Positions 1 to 9,959 of a DNA stretch of 13,169 bases are shown here, in pieces (the first letter of the stretch is position 1; every line of letters begins with the position of its first letter). The notes below the pieces were generated by a model. That model was not told the DNA's origin. It saw only the letters and a list, made by a program, of their open reading frames with translations, and searched no databases. Origin of the DNA: Alectoria sarmentosa (lineage: Eukaryota; Ascomycota; Lecanoromycetes; Lecanorales; Parmeliaceae); assembly GCA_009733775.1 (NCBI GenBank), contig WOGZ01000588.1:1-13169 (forward strand), in the 5' to 3' direction. Both the position numbers and the translations under genes were made by a program.

Positions 1-1498
1 AGTAAAAAATATTATTAATTATATATAAAACGTTTTCGTTTATATACGCGATAAATTAAATAAAATATAATTTATTATAATTGAATAAGTTAATTTAAAG
101 TAAATTACATTATCGTTTAACATTATTTTATCGATTTAAGTTTTCAAATATATCGATTAAATCGTTTATTATTTTTTATAAAATTCGTATAAATTCGAAT
201 AACTTTTTAATCGACGTTTTATTATTTATTTCGAAACTTTTTTTCTCAATATAAAAATAACATAAATTAATTTAAATTTAATAATAAAATATTAATCGTG
301 ATTAATAATAAATTTATAATTTATTTTAAAAAAATTATCATCTTATATAAAATTCTTTTTATTCGTAAAAATAAAAAATCAAATAATTTAAAAAATTTAA
401 TTTTTTTAAGAGTTAAGTTTTCGAATTTTTTAATATAAAAGTTTTTATCGATAATAATTATATCGCGTTAATTTTCAAATATATTATTATTATTTTGCAA
501 TTTCTCATATTATTTTGCAAATTGTTAAAATATATTATATTCGATATAAATTTTCTTAATTATTCTTTAAATATTAATAAACTTTTTTTTTAAATATGCT
601 TAAAATTATATTAAATTAACGATATTTTATACGATATCGATATAATAAATTTCTTTTCAAAAATATTTAATAATAAAATAACGTTATAATTATTTATTTA
701 AATTAAAAAGTTTATTATTAAATTAAATCGTTTTATACGATTAAGTCGAGACATTTTATATATAATTAAAAAAAAAATTAAAATTTAAAAAATTTCGATA
801 AAAAAATATTCTTTTAAAAGAAAGTAAAGAGTTATTAAAATATTTTAATAAAATTAATGTTAAAGAATATCATATTAAAGAAAAATATAAACATTTTTTA
901 TTTAATATGTTTAATAATTTCTTATATAATAAAAATATTTGCTTTTCTTCTTAAACGATTATATAAAAATGTTATTTAATCGTTTATTTATTTATCGAAA
1001 TTTCGTGAAAATAATGTATTAATTGAATAACGTTTTTTCAATTTCGTTATTTATATAAAAAATATTTATTATATCGTCGTTAATTTCGTGCGAGAAAATT
1101 TAATAATACGAAATAAAAAAAATCGATTTTGAAAAATTATAAAATCGTGATTTCTTATTCGATGATAATGTCGTGAAGAATTTAAATATTTTGATAATAA
1201 TTTTTCGAACGATATAATCGATGTTATTTTAATTTAAGTTATATAAAAATAACAATTAATTATTTCTTTCGATTCGTTAATTAAACGAATATTTTAATAT
1301 CTTTTTTATATTCGTTATTATTAACGATACGAATCGTTATCTCGATATAAGTTATTCGAATTTTAATTATCGTAAATAATTTGATTTAAAAATACGATAT
1401 TTTAATTATTTTTGTATTTTGATAAAGTTTTTATTAATACGATTTTTTGAATTCGTTTATTAATATAAATAAAATAAGTAAGATAATTTAATTATAAT
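1..1498. other. AT-rich RIP-like DNA, no gene seen
   Basis: No open frame of useful length and no recognisable protein remnant was found on either strand. In bases 1-600 about half of the plus-strand cytosines are followed by G and none by C, which is what RIP leaves when CpA, CpT and CpC sites are lost. Stop codons occur at about the density expected of random DNA with this composition. The stretch is probably an old repeat mutated beyond recognition, but its identity cannot be read. Confidence 0.6.
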
Positions 1499-1679
1499 AT
1501 TAAAATCGATATAAAATTATATTATATAAATATATTAAATAAAACAATTAAGTAAAAAGAAAACATTTATATAAAAGTAAATATCTTTATTAAAACACGT
1601 TAAGTTTAATTAAATAATGTTAAAGAAATATAATATTAAAAAAAGTTAACTTTATTAAAAATGTAAAATACGTTTATAA
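1499..1679 (+). repeat. Left arm of a dispersed inverted repeat
   Basis: This segment matches the reverse complement of 6686-6885 almost base for base. Shared blocks include the start (ATTAAAATCGATATAAA), a stretch around ATTAAATAAAACAATTAAGT, the core TTATTAAAACACGTTAA and the end TTATTAAAAATGTAAAATACG. Most differences are A here against G there, or T against C, as expected if two copies were mutated independently by RIP. The other copy is about 19 bp longer because of an insertion in the middle. Weaker similarity may continue outwards to about 1441. It could be a terminal inverted repeat, an LTR or a short repeat family; the sequence does not decide. Confidence 0.85.
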
Positions 1680-1989
1680 TAATTAAAAAAATTATTAAAA
1701 CTTCTTTAATTGTCATAATTCGAGAATTAGTTTCAAAATTTTCGATTACGTTAAAGCTATATTCGTTAATCGTTCACTAATGCTTATATAAATATTTTTT
1801 TAAAGTTAATAATTTTTAATTATTAAAACTGAAAAAGTTATTGCTTAAATTTAAAATAATTTAAAACTATATACGATTAGAAATAAATTTTTCAAAATTG
1901 CACGATTTGGTAATTAAGCGTATTTCATCAATTTTGCGTGATTAAAATTATGAAAATGACTTTCGATTTTAACTTATAATCTTATATGA

Positions 1990-2018
1990 CTCGATCGAAC
2001 TTAGCGCGACTTAACGCT
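1990..2018 (+). repeat. Dispersed 28-bp motif, copy A
   Basis: The motif reads CTCGATCGAACTTAGC followed by GCGACTTAACGC. Compared with copy C at 5248 it differs at three of 28 positions, all C/T or G/A, the mark of two RIP-mutated copies of one sequence. It is unusually GC-rich for this window because it carries several CpG sites. A similar run of CpG-containing sequence (TTCGAGC) follows about 10 bp downstream. It is probably a surviving patch of a longer repeat. Confidence 0.65.
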
Positions 2019-3298
2019 ATTTATATATTCGAGCTTTATAATATATATTTCTTTTTATAATTATTATTTCGTTTATATCGAAATATAAACATTTAACATT
2101 ATTTTAATTTTTTAATATACTTTTTATAAGTTTACTATATTCGATATTATTAAAATACGATACTTGAATAATATTATAAATTTTTACGTTATCGTTTTAA
2201 AAATGCTAAAAAAAAGTAATAATATATATAACGAATTTAATTCGTATAAAACATTTAATGCGAGACTTTATAATTCGAATTTCAATATAAAGAAAAAATT
2301 AACGTTTAATAAATTTTTAATTAAATATACGATAATTATTATATTTTTATAATTATTAAAATAATAAAAAATATTTTATTTTATATATATTATTACACGT
2401 TATCTTCGATAATATATTATAAATTAAAAGTTTAAAATCTTTAAAAATTACGTTAAATAATTTCGATAATATAATATTAATTTACGTTTTATAAATCGAT
2501 AATACGACGTTAATTAAAAATACGATAATTATAGTATAAGTTTATTACATTTAAATAAAATAAGCGAGATAAACAAAATATTAAAGAAATAAATTAAAAG
2601 ATTATTATAAAACGAATAAATATTTAAAAAAAATCTTCGAATAATTACGTTAATAAAATAAATGTTTTCGTTATTAAAAAATAAATTATATAATTATAAA
2701 TGAAAATGTTTTATTTATATAAAGATAAAAAAATTATTAAAAAAATTATTGAAAAAAATTAGTTAAGAATTTACGTTAAATTTATATCAAATTTATTATC
2801 TTTATTATTTTTAAATAAATTTATAGCGCAATTTAATTATATCGAGTTAACGTAATTTAATTAATATTCGATTCGATAAAATATCGAACTTTACGTTTTT
2901 AAACGATTCAATTCATTGTAAACTCAAATTTTACTTTAATAAAAACATCAAATAATATTATCACTTAACACTTTTACTTTAAAATTATTCTTTATTTAAT
3001 TTTCTTTATTTATATATTTATTAACTACGTCAAAAATCAACTTTTATAAAATTCGACTTTAAGTTACGATTAATAAAAATCTCGAAAACTTAATATTTTA
3101 TATATTAAAAAATTTATAATTTTTCGATTCTTTTATTATTAACACGCTTTTTTCGATTTTATAAAAAAAGAATACGAAGACATAAAATTATCGCTTAATT
3201 TACGTTTTTATTTTCTCAATTACATTAATTATGCGAATATAACGATTTAAAAAAAGAGATAATATTATTATTATATTTTATTTTCTCATTTAATTATT

Positions 3299-3360
3299 AT
3301 GCGAGACTCGATTTAATTTAACGCGACTTGATATTACTCGCATATTTATGCGAGTTTTTT
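3299..3360 (+). repeat. Motif copy B with attached hairpin
   Basis: Bases 3307-3334 are a more diverged copy of the 28-bp motif (CTCGATTTAATTTAACGCG, then ACTTGATATT). They are bracketed by the heptamer ATGCGAG at 3299-3305 and again at 3348-3354. The second ATGCGAG pairs with CTCGCAT at 3337-3343 to form a 7-bp stem with a 4-base loop, followed by six T. In a bacterium this would suggest a terminator, but in this fungal, decayed setting it is more likely a structural remnant of the repeat. Confidence 0.5.
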
Positions 3361-3475
3361 ATTTTATATAAATTTTCATTAATAAAATTTTATTTATACT
3401 GAATATATATACATTATTTTGATTTTACGTTCATTTTTTAACATTAATAAAAATAACGTAAATAAAATAATCGAT

Positions 3476-3521
3476 ATAATAATAATAATAAATAAATAAT
3501 AAATAATAATAATAATAATAA
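3476..3521 (+). repeat. Imperfect AAT/AAAT microsatellite
   Basis: The sequence is a run of AAT units interrupted by AAAT units. It contains no C or G across about 45 bp, so it carries no information about RIP. It could be the end of a retroposed tail or simple slippage. It is followed by a CpG-containing block (AAAGCGATAGCGAAG). Confidence 0.8.
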
Positions 3522-5247
3522 AAGCGATAGCGAAGATATTTTTAATCGATATAATTAATAAAATAAATAAATATTATTATTATTTTATTATAATATTAAT
3601 TTAAATTAATAATATATATAAAATTTGATTTATTTTATTTGAAAAATTTTATTTAAATATAAAGACGCTAATATTATTATAATTTAACATTTGAAAATAC
3701 TTTTAATAATAAAAAAACCTTTTATAAAAAACTTTTATAAATTTATTTTAATAATTATATATATAAAAAATCGAAGGTTTATAAAAAAGATAAATAAGAT
3801 TTTTTAAAGTTATTGCTTATTTTAAATCGATATTAATAAAACATTATAATAGATTTTATTATTTTATTATTTATTTATTTTAACTTTAATCGCAAATTTC
3901 AATATATTATAATTATCGTAAATAAATTTTTAAAAAAAAAAACTTATTTCTTTTAATTTTTAAAAATTGAAATAATAATATAAATTTTCATTAAATAAAT
4001 TTAACGAAAGAAAAATTATTCGATTATTATTATATCGAATCGTAAAATTGAATTTATAACTTATTTTTAAAAAACACTTTATTAACGCATTAACATTAAA
4101 TTAAAGTTATTTTTAATCTTTTATTTTAAAATAAATAATTAAATAAAAAACGTTAATGTAATTTTCAAGTAATATTTTTAATATTTACGTTAATTATAAT
4201 TAAAATAATTAAATCGACTTTTTATCAATTATTGAATTTTAAATTAAATTAAATAAAAATATATTTATTAAAATTGTTTTATTTTTAATTATTGAAAGAT
4301 ATATATTAAAAAATGATTTTAAATTATTAACGTTATAAAACATTGATTTATTTAAAATTCAAAAAAGAAATAATTATCGCTAATAAGTTTATCGAAAAAA
4401 TGAAAAATTCACGATTATTTTTTAAATTTTTTTTTAAATAATCGTAAATATTAATAATAAAATAAGTAAATTATTATTAATTATTAATACTTTAATTTAA
4501 AAAAAGAGTTAATATAATATTAAAAATTAAAAACATTAAAATAAATTAATTAAATAAATCGTAAATTGAAATTATAAAAATATAAACTTTTTTAAAATAA
4601 TTAAAGTTATGAAAAATATAATATAAAATTGAAAGTATTTAAAATAAAACATTTTCTTTATTTTTCATTTTTCATTATTACTTTAAACAATGAAAATTTA
4701 TTATTAACTTAAATAAAGAAAATTTTTATAAACATCGATAAAAAGAAATTTAATTATTATATTAATAAAATTATTAGTTTTCAAATCGATAAATCGAAAA
4801 AAAATCTTATTATAAAAGAAAATATATATTTTATATATAAAGTTAAATAAATTGAATATATTAACGATTTTAAATAATATTTATATATTTATATAATTTA
4901 TTACTTAAATTTAATAACGAATTTTCATTATTCGAATTTAAATAAGTTAAATTATATTCGTTTTTTATAACATTTAAAAAATAAAAGTTTTTAATTTTTA
5001 TATTAATAAATAACTTTCGTGTATTCGTTTCAAAAAAAATTAAAATTAAATTAATAAATTCGATTTTTGTAATTAAGAAAATAATTTCAATTTTATATAA
5101 AATGTTATTAATATATATAACATTAATAAACTTTAAAAATATAAACAATTATTGTTTTTTATTTCGTTATAACAATATATCGAATTTAAGAAAAAAAAAA
5201 TTTAATTTTAATTTATCTTTTTAATTCAATCTCTTTTTAATACGCAG
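3522..5247. other. AT-rich decayed DNA, no gene assigned
   Basis: No protein family could be recognised. The only long open stretch is on the minus strand at 4870-5148: 92 codons from a TTG, Ile/Asn/Phe/Leu/Lys-rich, preceded directly by a stop and without any motif. With a stop chance of about one in ten codons in this DNA, one such stretch per window is not surprising. Short inverted words such as AAACCTT (about 3715) and AAGGTTT (about 3774) also occur. Confidence 0.5.
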
Positions 5248-5276
5248 CTCGATTAAATTTAGCGCGACTTAACGCA
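5248..5276 (+). repeat. Dispersed 28-bp motif, copy C
   Basis: The motif reads CTCGATTAAATTTAGC followed by GCGACTTAACGC and is nearly identical to copy A at 1990, with only transitions between them. It is followed by further CpG-containing sequence (TTCGATAGCGCATTAACGTC), which makes 5240-5310 one of the GC-richer patches on the left half. Orientation is the same as copies A and B. Its function is unknown. Confidence 0.65.
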
Positions 5277-5497
5277 TTTAACTTCGATAGCGCATTAACG
5301 TCGAATTTTAACGTTTATATACTTTTAAATATTAATATATATTTATAATATAATATAATTAAAATTATATTTAAATTATATATAAATATTATTTTAATCT
5401 AAATGTGTAATCTTTAATAATTAATTACGAAAAATTATATTTATTAAATTTACAATTATATGAACAATAATTTTAAAAATAATATAATTTTATTATA

Positions 5498-5581
5498 AGA
5501 TTTTTATATTTATTTACGAGATTTTTATAAATATAATATTCATTTACGATATTTTTATAATAATTATATTTACTTAAATCG
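5498..5581 (+). repeat. Short imperfect tandem repeat
   Basis: Three successive units share the pattern A-rich/ATTTTTATA, then AT-rich sequence, then TTTACG or TTAAATCG. They begin at about 5498, 5519 and 5549. Unit length rises from about 21 to 33 bp, so the match is loose. In one plus-strand frame the units read as the related peptides DFYIYLR, DFYKYNIHLR and YFYNNYIYLNR. This may be a decayed protein repeat or a noncoding minisatellite. Confidence 0.4.
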
Positions 5582-6535
5582 TAATAAATTTATTAAATTA
5601 AAAAAAAACGATTAAGCGTATAATGCTTTTATTAATAATTATTATATATATTTAAGTATTTATAATTCGAATTATATATTACGTCGTTATAATAATATAT
5701 ATAAAAATAATAAATAAAAACGAAATTATAATTTATTAAATCTTTATAAACGAGAATTATAAATATATTTATAAAAAATATACACATTATTATTAAGTAA
5801 ACTCGATTTTAAATTAATATTTAATTCGATTAAGTTTTAAATATTATATTACTTTATATACATATAACGATTTATTTAAATATAATAAAGTTAAATTTAT
5901 TTCATTATCGCTATCTCGTTATCGTTATTATTTAATTATAAAAATATAGCATTTTTTGTTTTTTATAAACATATATTATAAAATTTCGAAAAATTATTAA
6001 AACATTCAATAAAATAAGATTAATACAATTTTAATATATATATATTCGCTTTATATATATAAATAGCATTATTTTTATATATTATATATAATTATTAATA
6101 TTAATTATTATTACTACTTAATATATTAATTAAAAATTCAAATAAATACTTGACTTTTTTTTTATATAAACGTTTTAAAAAGTTTTTTAATAATATTTTA
6201 ACATTTCGTTATCGCTATTATTAATTTTATTTAATAAAATATATATAACATTTTATAAAAAAAATTAGAAAATTATCAAAAAAAATTCACTATATTTAAA
6301 TAAAAAATTTAACGTTTACGATTCGATTCGGTTTAAGAAATTTTATTTAATTATATCGTTTATTTTTACGATTATTTTTCTCGTTTAAATATCGAATATT
6401 AAATTAACGTTAAATATTTAAATGCTTTAATAATAATTACGACGTTATTTTCTAATTAAATTAAGTTATTTAAAAACGTTTATATTAATAAAGCATTATA
6501 AGATCGACGATGTTATTTAAAATTTTATAATAATA

Positions 6536-6562
6536 TATTATTATTATTATTATTATTATTAT
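6536..6562 (+). repeat. ATT microsatellite
   Basis: About eight or nine uninterrupted TTA/ATT units, with no G or C, are followed by TCGTAATTTTTCTCG. This is plain simple-sequence expansion. Confidence 0.85.
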
Positions 6563-6603
6563 CGTAATTTTTCTCGATTATAAATAATTATTAATTCAAA
6601 ATT

Positions 6604-6641
6604 TCGAAGATATAAAATAAATTATAAATATATATCTTCGA
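6604..6641. repeat. Hairpin with 11-bp stem
   Basis: TCGAAGATATA at 6604-6614 is the exact reverse complement of TATATCTTCGA at 6631-6641, with a 16-base A/T spacer. The stem includes two CpG-containing ends, which makes it less trivial than the ordinary A/T palindromes of this DNA. It lies 45 bp before the inner edge of the right inverted-repeat arm. No counterpart was seen beside the left arm. Confidence 0.6.
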
Positions 6642-6685
6642 TATCTATAACGCTAAACATCGCTTTTTAAAAAAAAATTAAAATT

Positions 6686-6885
6686 TTACGAGCGTATTTT
6701 ACATTTTTAATAAAATTAACTTTTTTTTAACATTATATCTTTTTAACACATTTTAATTAAGTTTAACGTGTTTTAATAAAAACATTTACATTTATTAAAA
6801 GCCTTTTTCTTATATACATATTTTCTTTCTACTTAATTGTTTTATTTAATATATTTATATAATATAACTTTATATCGATTTTAAT
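6686..6885 (-). repeat. Right arm of a dispersed inverted repeat
   Basis: Read on the minus strand, this is the second copy of the repeat at 1499-1679. It keeps more G and C than the left arm, for example at positions where the left arm has A or T, so it is the less mutated copy. It holds an extra stretch containing AGGCTTTTAATAAATG that the left arm lacks. The two arms face each other across 5.0 kb. Weaker similarity may extend outward to about 6960. If the pair are terminal inverted repeats, the unit would be about 5.4 kb, but no transposase could be read between them. Confidence 0.85.
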
Positions 6886-7618
6886 AATATAAAAATAATT
6901 ATAAAAATTTAATTATTTTTCTTAATTTAATTCTTCGATGAAATCGCGAAAAAAAACCGATATCGAAATTCTTTTTTATTACTTTTGTAGTTACTTTATT
7001 TTTATACGTATTAATTTTTAATTTCTTTAAAAACGATTTTATTAAAAAACTTTAATTTTTTAAATTTAATTCGATAAAAGAATTAATTTAACTCGTTTTT
7101 AAAATAGTAATTTTAAAAATTGTTAATATAATAACGACGTTTTTTTAAATTAATTAATTAACATTTTTATATAATACGTTGTTATTATAATATTTTTATT
7201 TTTATTTTAAACGTTTACAATATCGTTTTTATTTCTTAAACGTTTATATTTAATATTTAAATATTTAATATCAACTTTCAAATTTTATAAATTCGAAAGC
7301 TTTAATAAATTCGATATGATTTTCTTGAAAACGTAAATTCGAAATTATTAAAGAATTTTTTCGTTTTTTTTTTACGTTTTCATAATTATTTCTTTTAACA
7401 TTTTTTTAAAAAAAACAATTTTATATATTTTATTATTAATTCGAAATTCGATATTAAATTAATATAATCAAATTATAAAAGTAAAAAATATTAGAAAAAT
7501 ATTATTTATAATTTTATTTCTTAATCGTCAAAAAATGAATTTCTATAAATAATTTCGTTTTAATAAATTAATAAAATTTAGAAAAGTAATTTTAATAATA
7601 AAGCGAGCGTAAAAGATG

Positions 7619-7669
7619 AAAATCTCTTTTTGAGATTTTGAATATTTATTACGAATTTGAGATTTTGAA
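7619..7669 (+). repeat. Hairpin plus 14-bp direct repeat
   Basis: AAAATCTC at 7619-7626 pairs with GAGATTTT at 7632-7639 across a 5-base T loop. The word TTTGAGATTTTGAA occurs exactly at 7629-7642 and again at 7656-7669, so the right half of the hairpin is duplicated 27 bp downstream. Both lie in a CpG-rich local patch (AAAGCGAGCG upstream, CTTTCGCTTT downstream). The origin is not known. Confidence 0.55.
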
Positions 7670-8220
7670 ATTTTGCTTTCGCTTTTTACTTTCGATTAAT
7701 GTTCGCGAATATTTAATTAAAAAATAATAAAATTAATTCGAATTAATAATATTAATAAATATCGCTTTAATTATATTATAAATAACGTTTTTATAATAGT
7801 TTCGAATATAATTAATTTTACTTTATTTATTTAAATATAATTTTCAATTATCATCAAATTTAAAATTTATTTTTATATATTAAATTTTATATTATTTTTA
7901 TATCGTAAAGTTTTTTAATAATGAAATATTTGTTATTCGATTTAAAATTAATAAAGTTTATTATAATTGCAAAAATGTTACGATAAAAAACTTTATATCA
8001 AATTATTTTAAATATCGCTATTAATATATATAAAAGAATAAAATAAAGTTAAATTAAAATATCTTAAATTTGTATATACAATTAATTATTAATTTAACGT
8101 TATTTTTTATTGTGAATAACGCTTAAATAACGACGTTTAGGTTTTTCGAGCGCTTTTTTAAAAATTTATATATAAAAATCTTACATCTTTTGCCCTTTAC
8201 CTTCTCAAAAATAAAGTTTT

Positions 8221-8245
8221 TTTTATAATTTTATAAATTATAAAA
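8221..8245. repeat. 11-bp A/T hairpin
   Basis: TTTTATAATTT and AAATTATAAAA form a perfect 11-bp stem around a 3-base loop. It is almost entirely A/T, so chance formation in this DNA is plausible. It stands between a C-rich patch (near 8187) and the CpG-containing word CTCGCTTTGCGC. Confidence 0.5.
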
Positions 8246-8725
8246 CTCGCTTTGCGCTTTTCAAAAATATAAAAATTATGAAATTCGATTTAATATTCGT
8301 TAAATGAATAAATATTCGAATATCGATTTTAAAGTCGTATCAAACCTGCTCGAAACGATTAATATTTCTTTCGTTTTAATTATTTATCTGCGAAAACGCG
8401 TATAATCGTTATTTTTCTATCAACTTATTAATTTATTAATTAATTATTAATATAAATATATTCGATTTTAACATTTCTCGCTTAAACGCTATTAAACGTT
8501 TAAAATATATAAACGCTTTTTATCGATTTTTTAAAGACTTTATTAACGTTCTTAAAATCTCTTTTGACGATTTCATTATTATTAACAATCGAAAATAAAA
8601 TCGAAATTAACGATCATTTATTATTATTATATATAAACGCGTAAAAAAACTTTCAAAAAGATTTCGAATAATCATTTCGTTTTCATAATCGTCATATTTT
8701 TAAATTAATCGATTTTCGTTTTTTT

Positions 8726-8786
8726 AAAACGCGTTACTATTTTTTATTTCATTTATTATTTTTCTTTTTATTTAATAACGCGTTTT
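8726..8786. repeat. Inverted repeat around ACGCGT
   Basis: AAAACGCGTTA at 8726-8736 is the exact reverse complement of TAACGCGTTTT at 8776-8786, with a 39-base T-rich spacer. Each arm is built around ACGCGT, which is itself a palindrome and contains two CpG sites. This is more information-rich than the A/T hairpins nearby. It may be part of a degraded terminal repeat. Confidence 0.55.
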
Positions 8787-9460
8787 TGTAAAACGTATTA
8801 TCTACGTCGCTAAACAAACGCAAATAAATAAATATATATAAAAGACGTAATATTATTATTGAATTTAATGATTAAATTATGTGATAAAATTAATTTTTAA
8901 AAATCAAAAGAAAACTTCGAGATATATTAAATAAACATATATTTGTTAAATATTTTCATTAGCGAAATAATTGCGAGATTAATTCAATTGAATTTAAATT
9001 TTATAACTTTTATAAAAATTTATAAAAGATGACGTCACGATAATGTATACTTTATATAAAATATATGCGATCATTCGATTTAACAATTATCTTTCTCTTT
9101 AAATCTTAATTTTTAAATATTTATATTGAGAAAAGAATCTTATATAATGCTTATTAAAAAACCTTCAAATTTCATAAAGAAAATAAAAAAAAAGAGTTAT
9201 CATAACGTTATCATTTTTACGACGTAACATTATAATTCGTAATAAAATAATTTTTTAACGTTAAGCAATAATAACAATTATGTTATATTATTAACTTCAT
9301 AATATTTTTTTAAAATATTAAATTATAAACATTTTTAATGAAGCGACGTAATCGATAAAAACCTTTTTTTATTATATACATTTATTTATTCAATTTTTGA
9401 TAACGATGTTTCAATTATAATAATTTCGTTTCTTTTTTATTAAAAAACAATAATAAAGTT

Positions 9461-9580
9461 AAGGGGCGATGTGTTTTATAAATATTATAATAATAATATA
9501 CACTCGCTAACGTTATTAAAACGCGCGTTATTATTTAATATTCGCTTATTATCACATCACGACGTTGAATTATATATAAA
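9461..9580 (+). mobile_element. Possible polypurine tract and LTR start
   Basis: AAGGGGCGA at 9461-9469 is the only G-run of this kind in a region almost without G, and TGTTTT follows at 9472. Retrotransposon 3' LTRs often start TGT directly after such a polypurine tract. Further in are a CpG-rich block (ACTCGCTAACG, ACGCGCGTT), a TATA-like TATATATAAA at 9571-9580 inside the short inverted repeat TTGAATT/AATTCAA (9565-9587), and a long T-rich run. This arrangement resembles a small LTR promoter region. No upstream RNase H or integrase on the plus strand could be read and no second LTR copy was found, so this remains a weak suggestion. Confidence 0.25.
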
Positions 9581-9590
9581 AATTCAATAA

Positions 9591-9632
9591 TTTTTTTTAT
9601 TTTTTTTTTTTATTATTTTTTTTATCTCATTT
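9591..9632 (+). repeat. T-rich low-complexity tract
   Basis: This is a nearly pure run of T broken by three A residues. It follows a TATA-like sequence by about 10 bp. It has no coding meaning. Confidence 0.8.
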
Positions 9633-9800
9633 ATGAGTGTTTGATTTAATTATGCGATGACGATAATATTATAATTGATTTCGTATATAATTTTTTCGTT
9701 ATAACATAAATTTAAGATTATTATAAATATCGCAACTTCGTTATTTGCGTTTGATGATTTTATTAACACGTTTTATAAACATTTTATATAATAAAATAAT

Positions 9801-9865
9801 AACATCAACATTAATAACAATAACATCATCATCATTATCATCAACATCATTAACAATAAATTCAT
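9801..9865 (+). repeat. CAT/CAA/AAC trinucleotide tract
   Basis: The plus strand has C but no G over about 65 bp and consists of ACATCA, ACAATA and CATCATCATCATT units. It is full of CpA, the preferred RIP target, so it was either not mutated or expanded afterwards. The minus strand would read as an Asp/Asn/Val-rich acidic repeat, but no enclosing gene was found. It marks the beginning of the less-mutated island. Confidence 0.75.
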
Positions 9866-9959
9866 TATCGCTCAATAATCGTAATTGTTAATTATCAATT
9901 ATTTTGTTTTGTCATCGCTTAATAATCGACATCGTTAATAATTAATAATAATCGATTTA

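Larger units (their letters stand above)
1680..3475. other. AT-rich decayed DNA, no gene seen
   Basis: No family-recognisable coding sequence was found. A 62-codon open frame at 2164-2352 on the plus strand begins with TTG and has a Lys/Asn/Ile/Phe-rich translation with no motif. Past its end the same frame has stops at the random rate, so it is treated as chance. Two copies of a 28-bp motif lie here (1990 and 3307), and a small hairpin follows the second. The rest shows only A/T-rich sequence with scattered CpG. Confidence 0.5.
5277..6685. other. AT-rich decayed DNA between repeats
   Basis: No recognisable gene was found. From about 5450 to 5760 one plus-strand frame has somewhat fewer stops than expected and is Tyr/Asn/Ile-rich, with an internal repeat at 5498-5581, but no family could be assigned. 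The stretch ends with an ATT microsatellite (6536) and an 11-bp hairpin (6604) just before the right arm of the inverted repeat. Confidence 0.5.
6886..9460. other. AT-rich decayed DNA, no gene seen
   Basis: No gene or recognisable remnant was identified. Slightly GC-richer patches occur at 8130-8400 (for example CTTTTGCCCTTTACCTTC near 8187 and CAAACCTGCTCG near 8341). On the minus strand between about 8600 and 8100 one frame has stops in about 7% of codons, somewhat fewer than the roughly 10% expected by chance, but no motif was recognised. Three inverted repeats lie here at 7619, 8221 and 8726. Confidence 0.5.

Noticed and set aside
858..1640. Similar words near 858 and 1617 (ATGTTAAAGAA, then ATATTAAA-type sequence)
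   Set aside because: The match is about 30 bp of almost pure A/T with several mismatches and does not extend, so chance is likely.
1990..2040. tRNA-like A-box and B-box words in the 28-bp motif (TTAGCGCGACTTAACGC, TTCGAGC)
   Set aside because: The spacing is only about 10 bp, no acceptor or anticodon stem can be folded, and the other copies do not keep the second word.
2164..2352. Plus-strand open frame of 62 codons from TTG
   Set aside because: No motif, composition is default for A/T-rich DNA, and downstream codons carry stops at the random rate. Several runs of this length are expected by chance in the window.
3337..3360. Hairpin followed by six T, like a bacterial terminator
   Set aside because: No gene precedes it and the window has fungal retrotransposon and RIP features, so bacterial termination is not expected.
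9801..9865. CRISPR-like or spacer array in the CAT/CAA tract
   Set aside because: There are no unique spacers between fixed repeats; it is plain trinucleotide low complexity.
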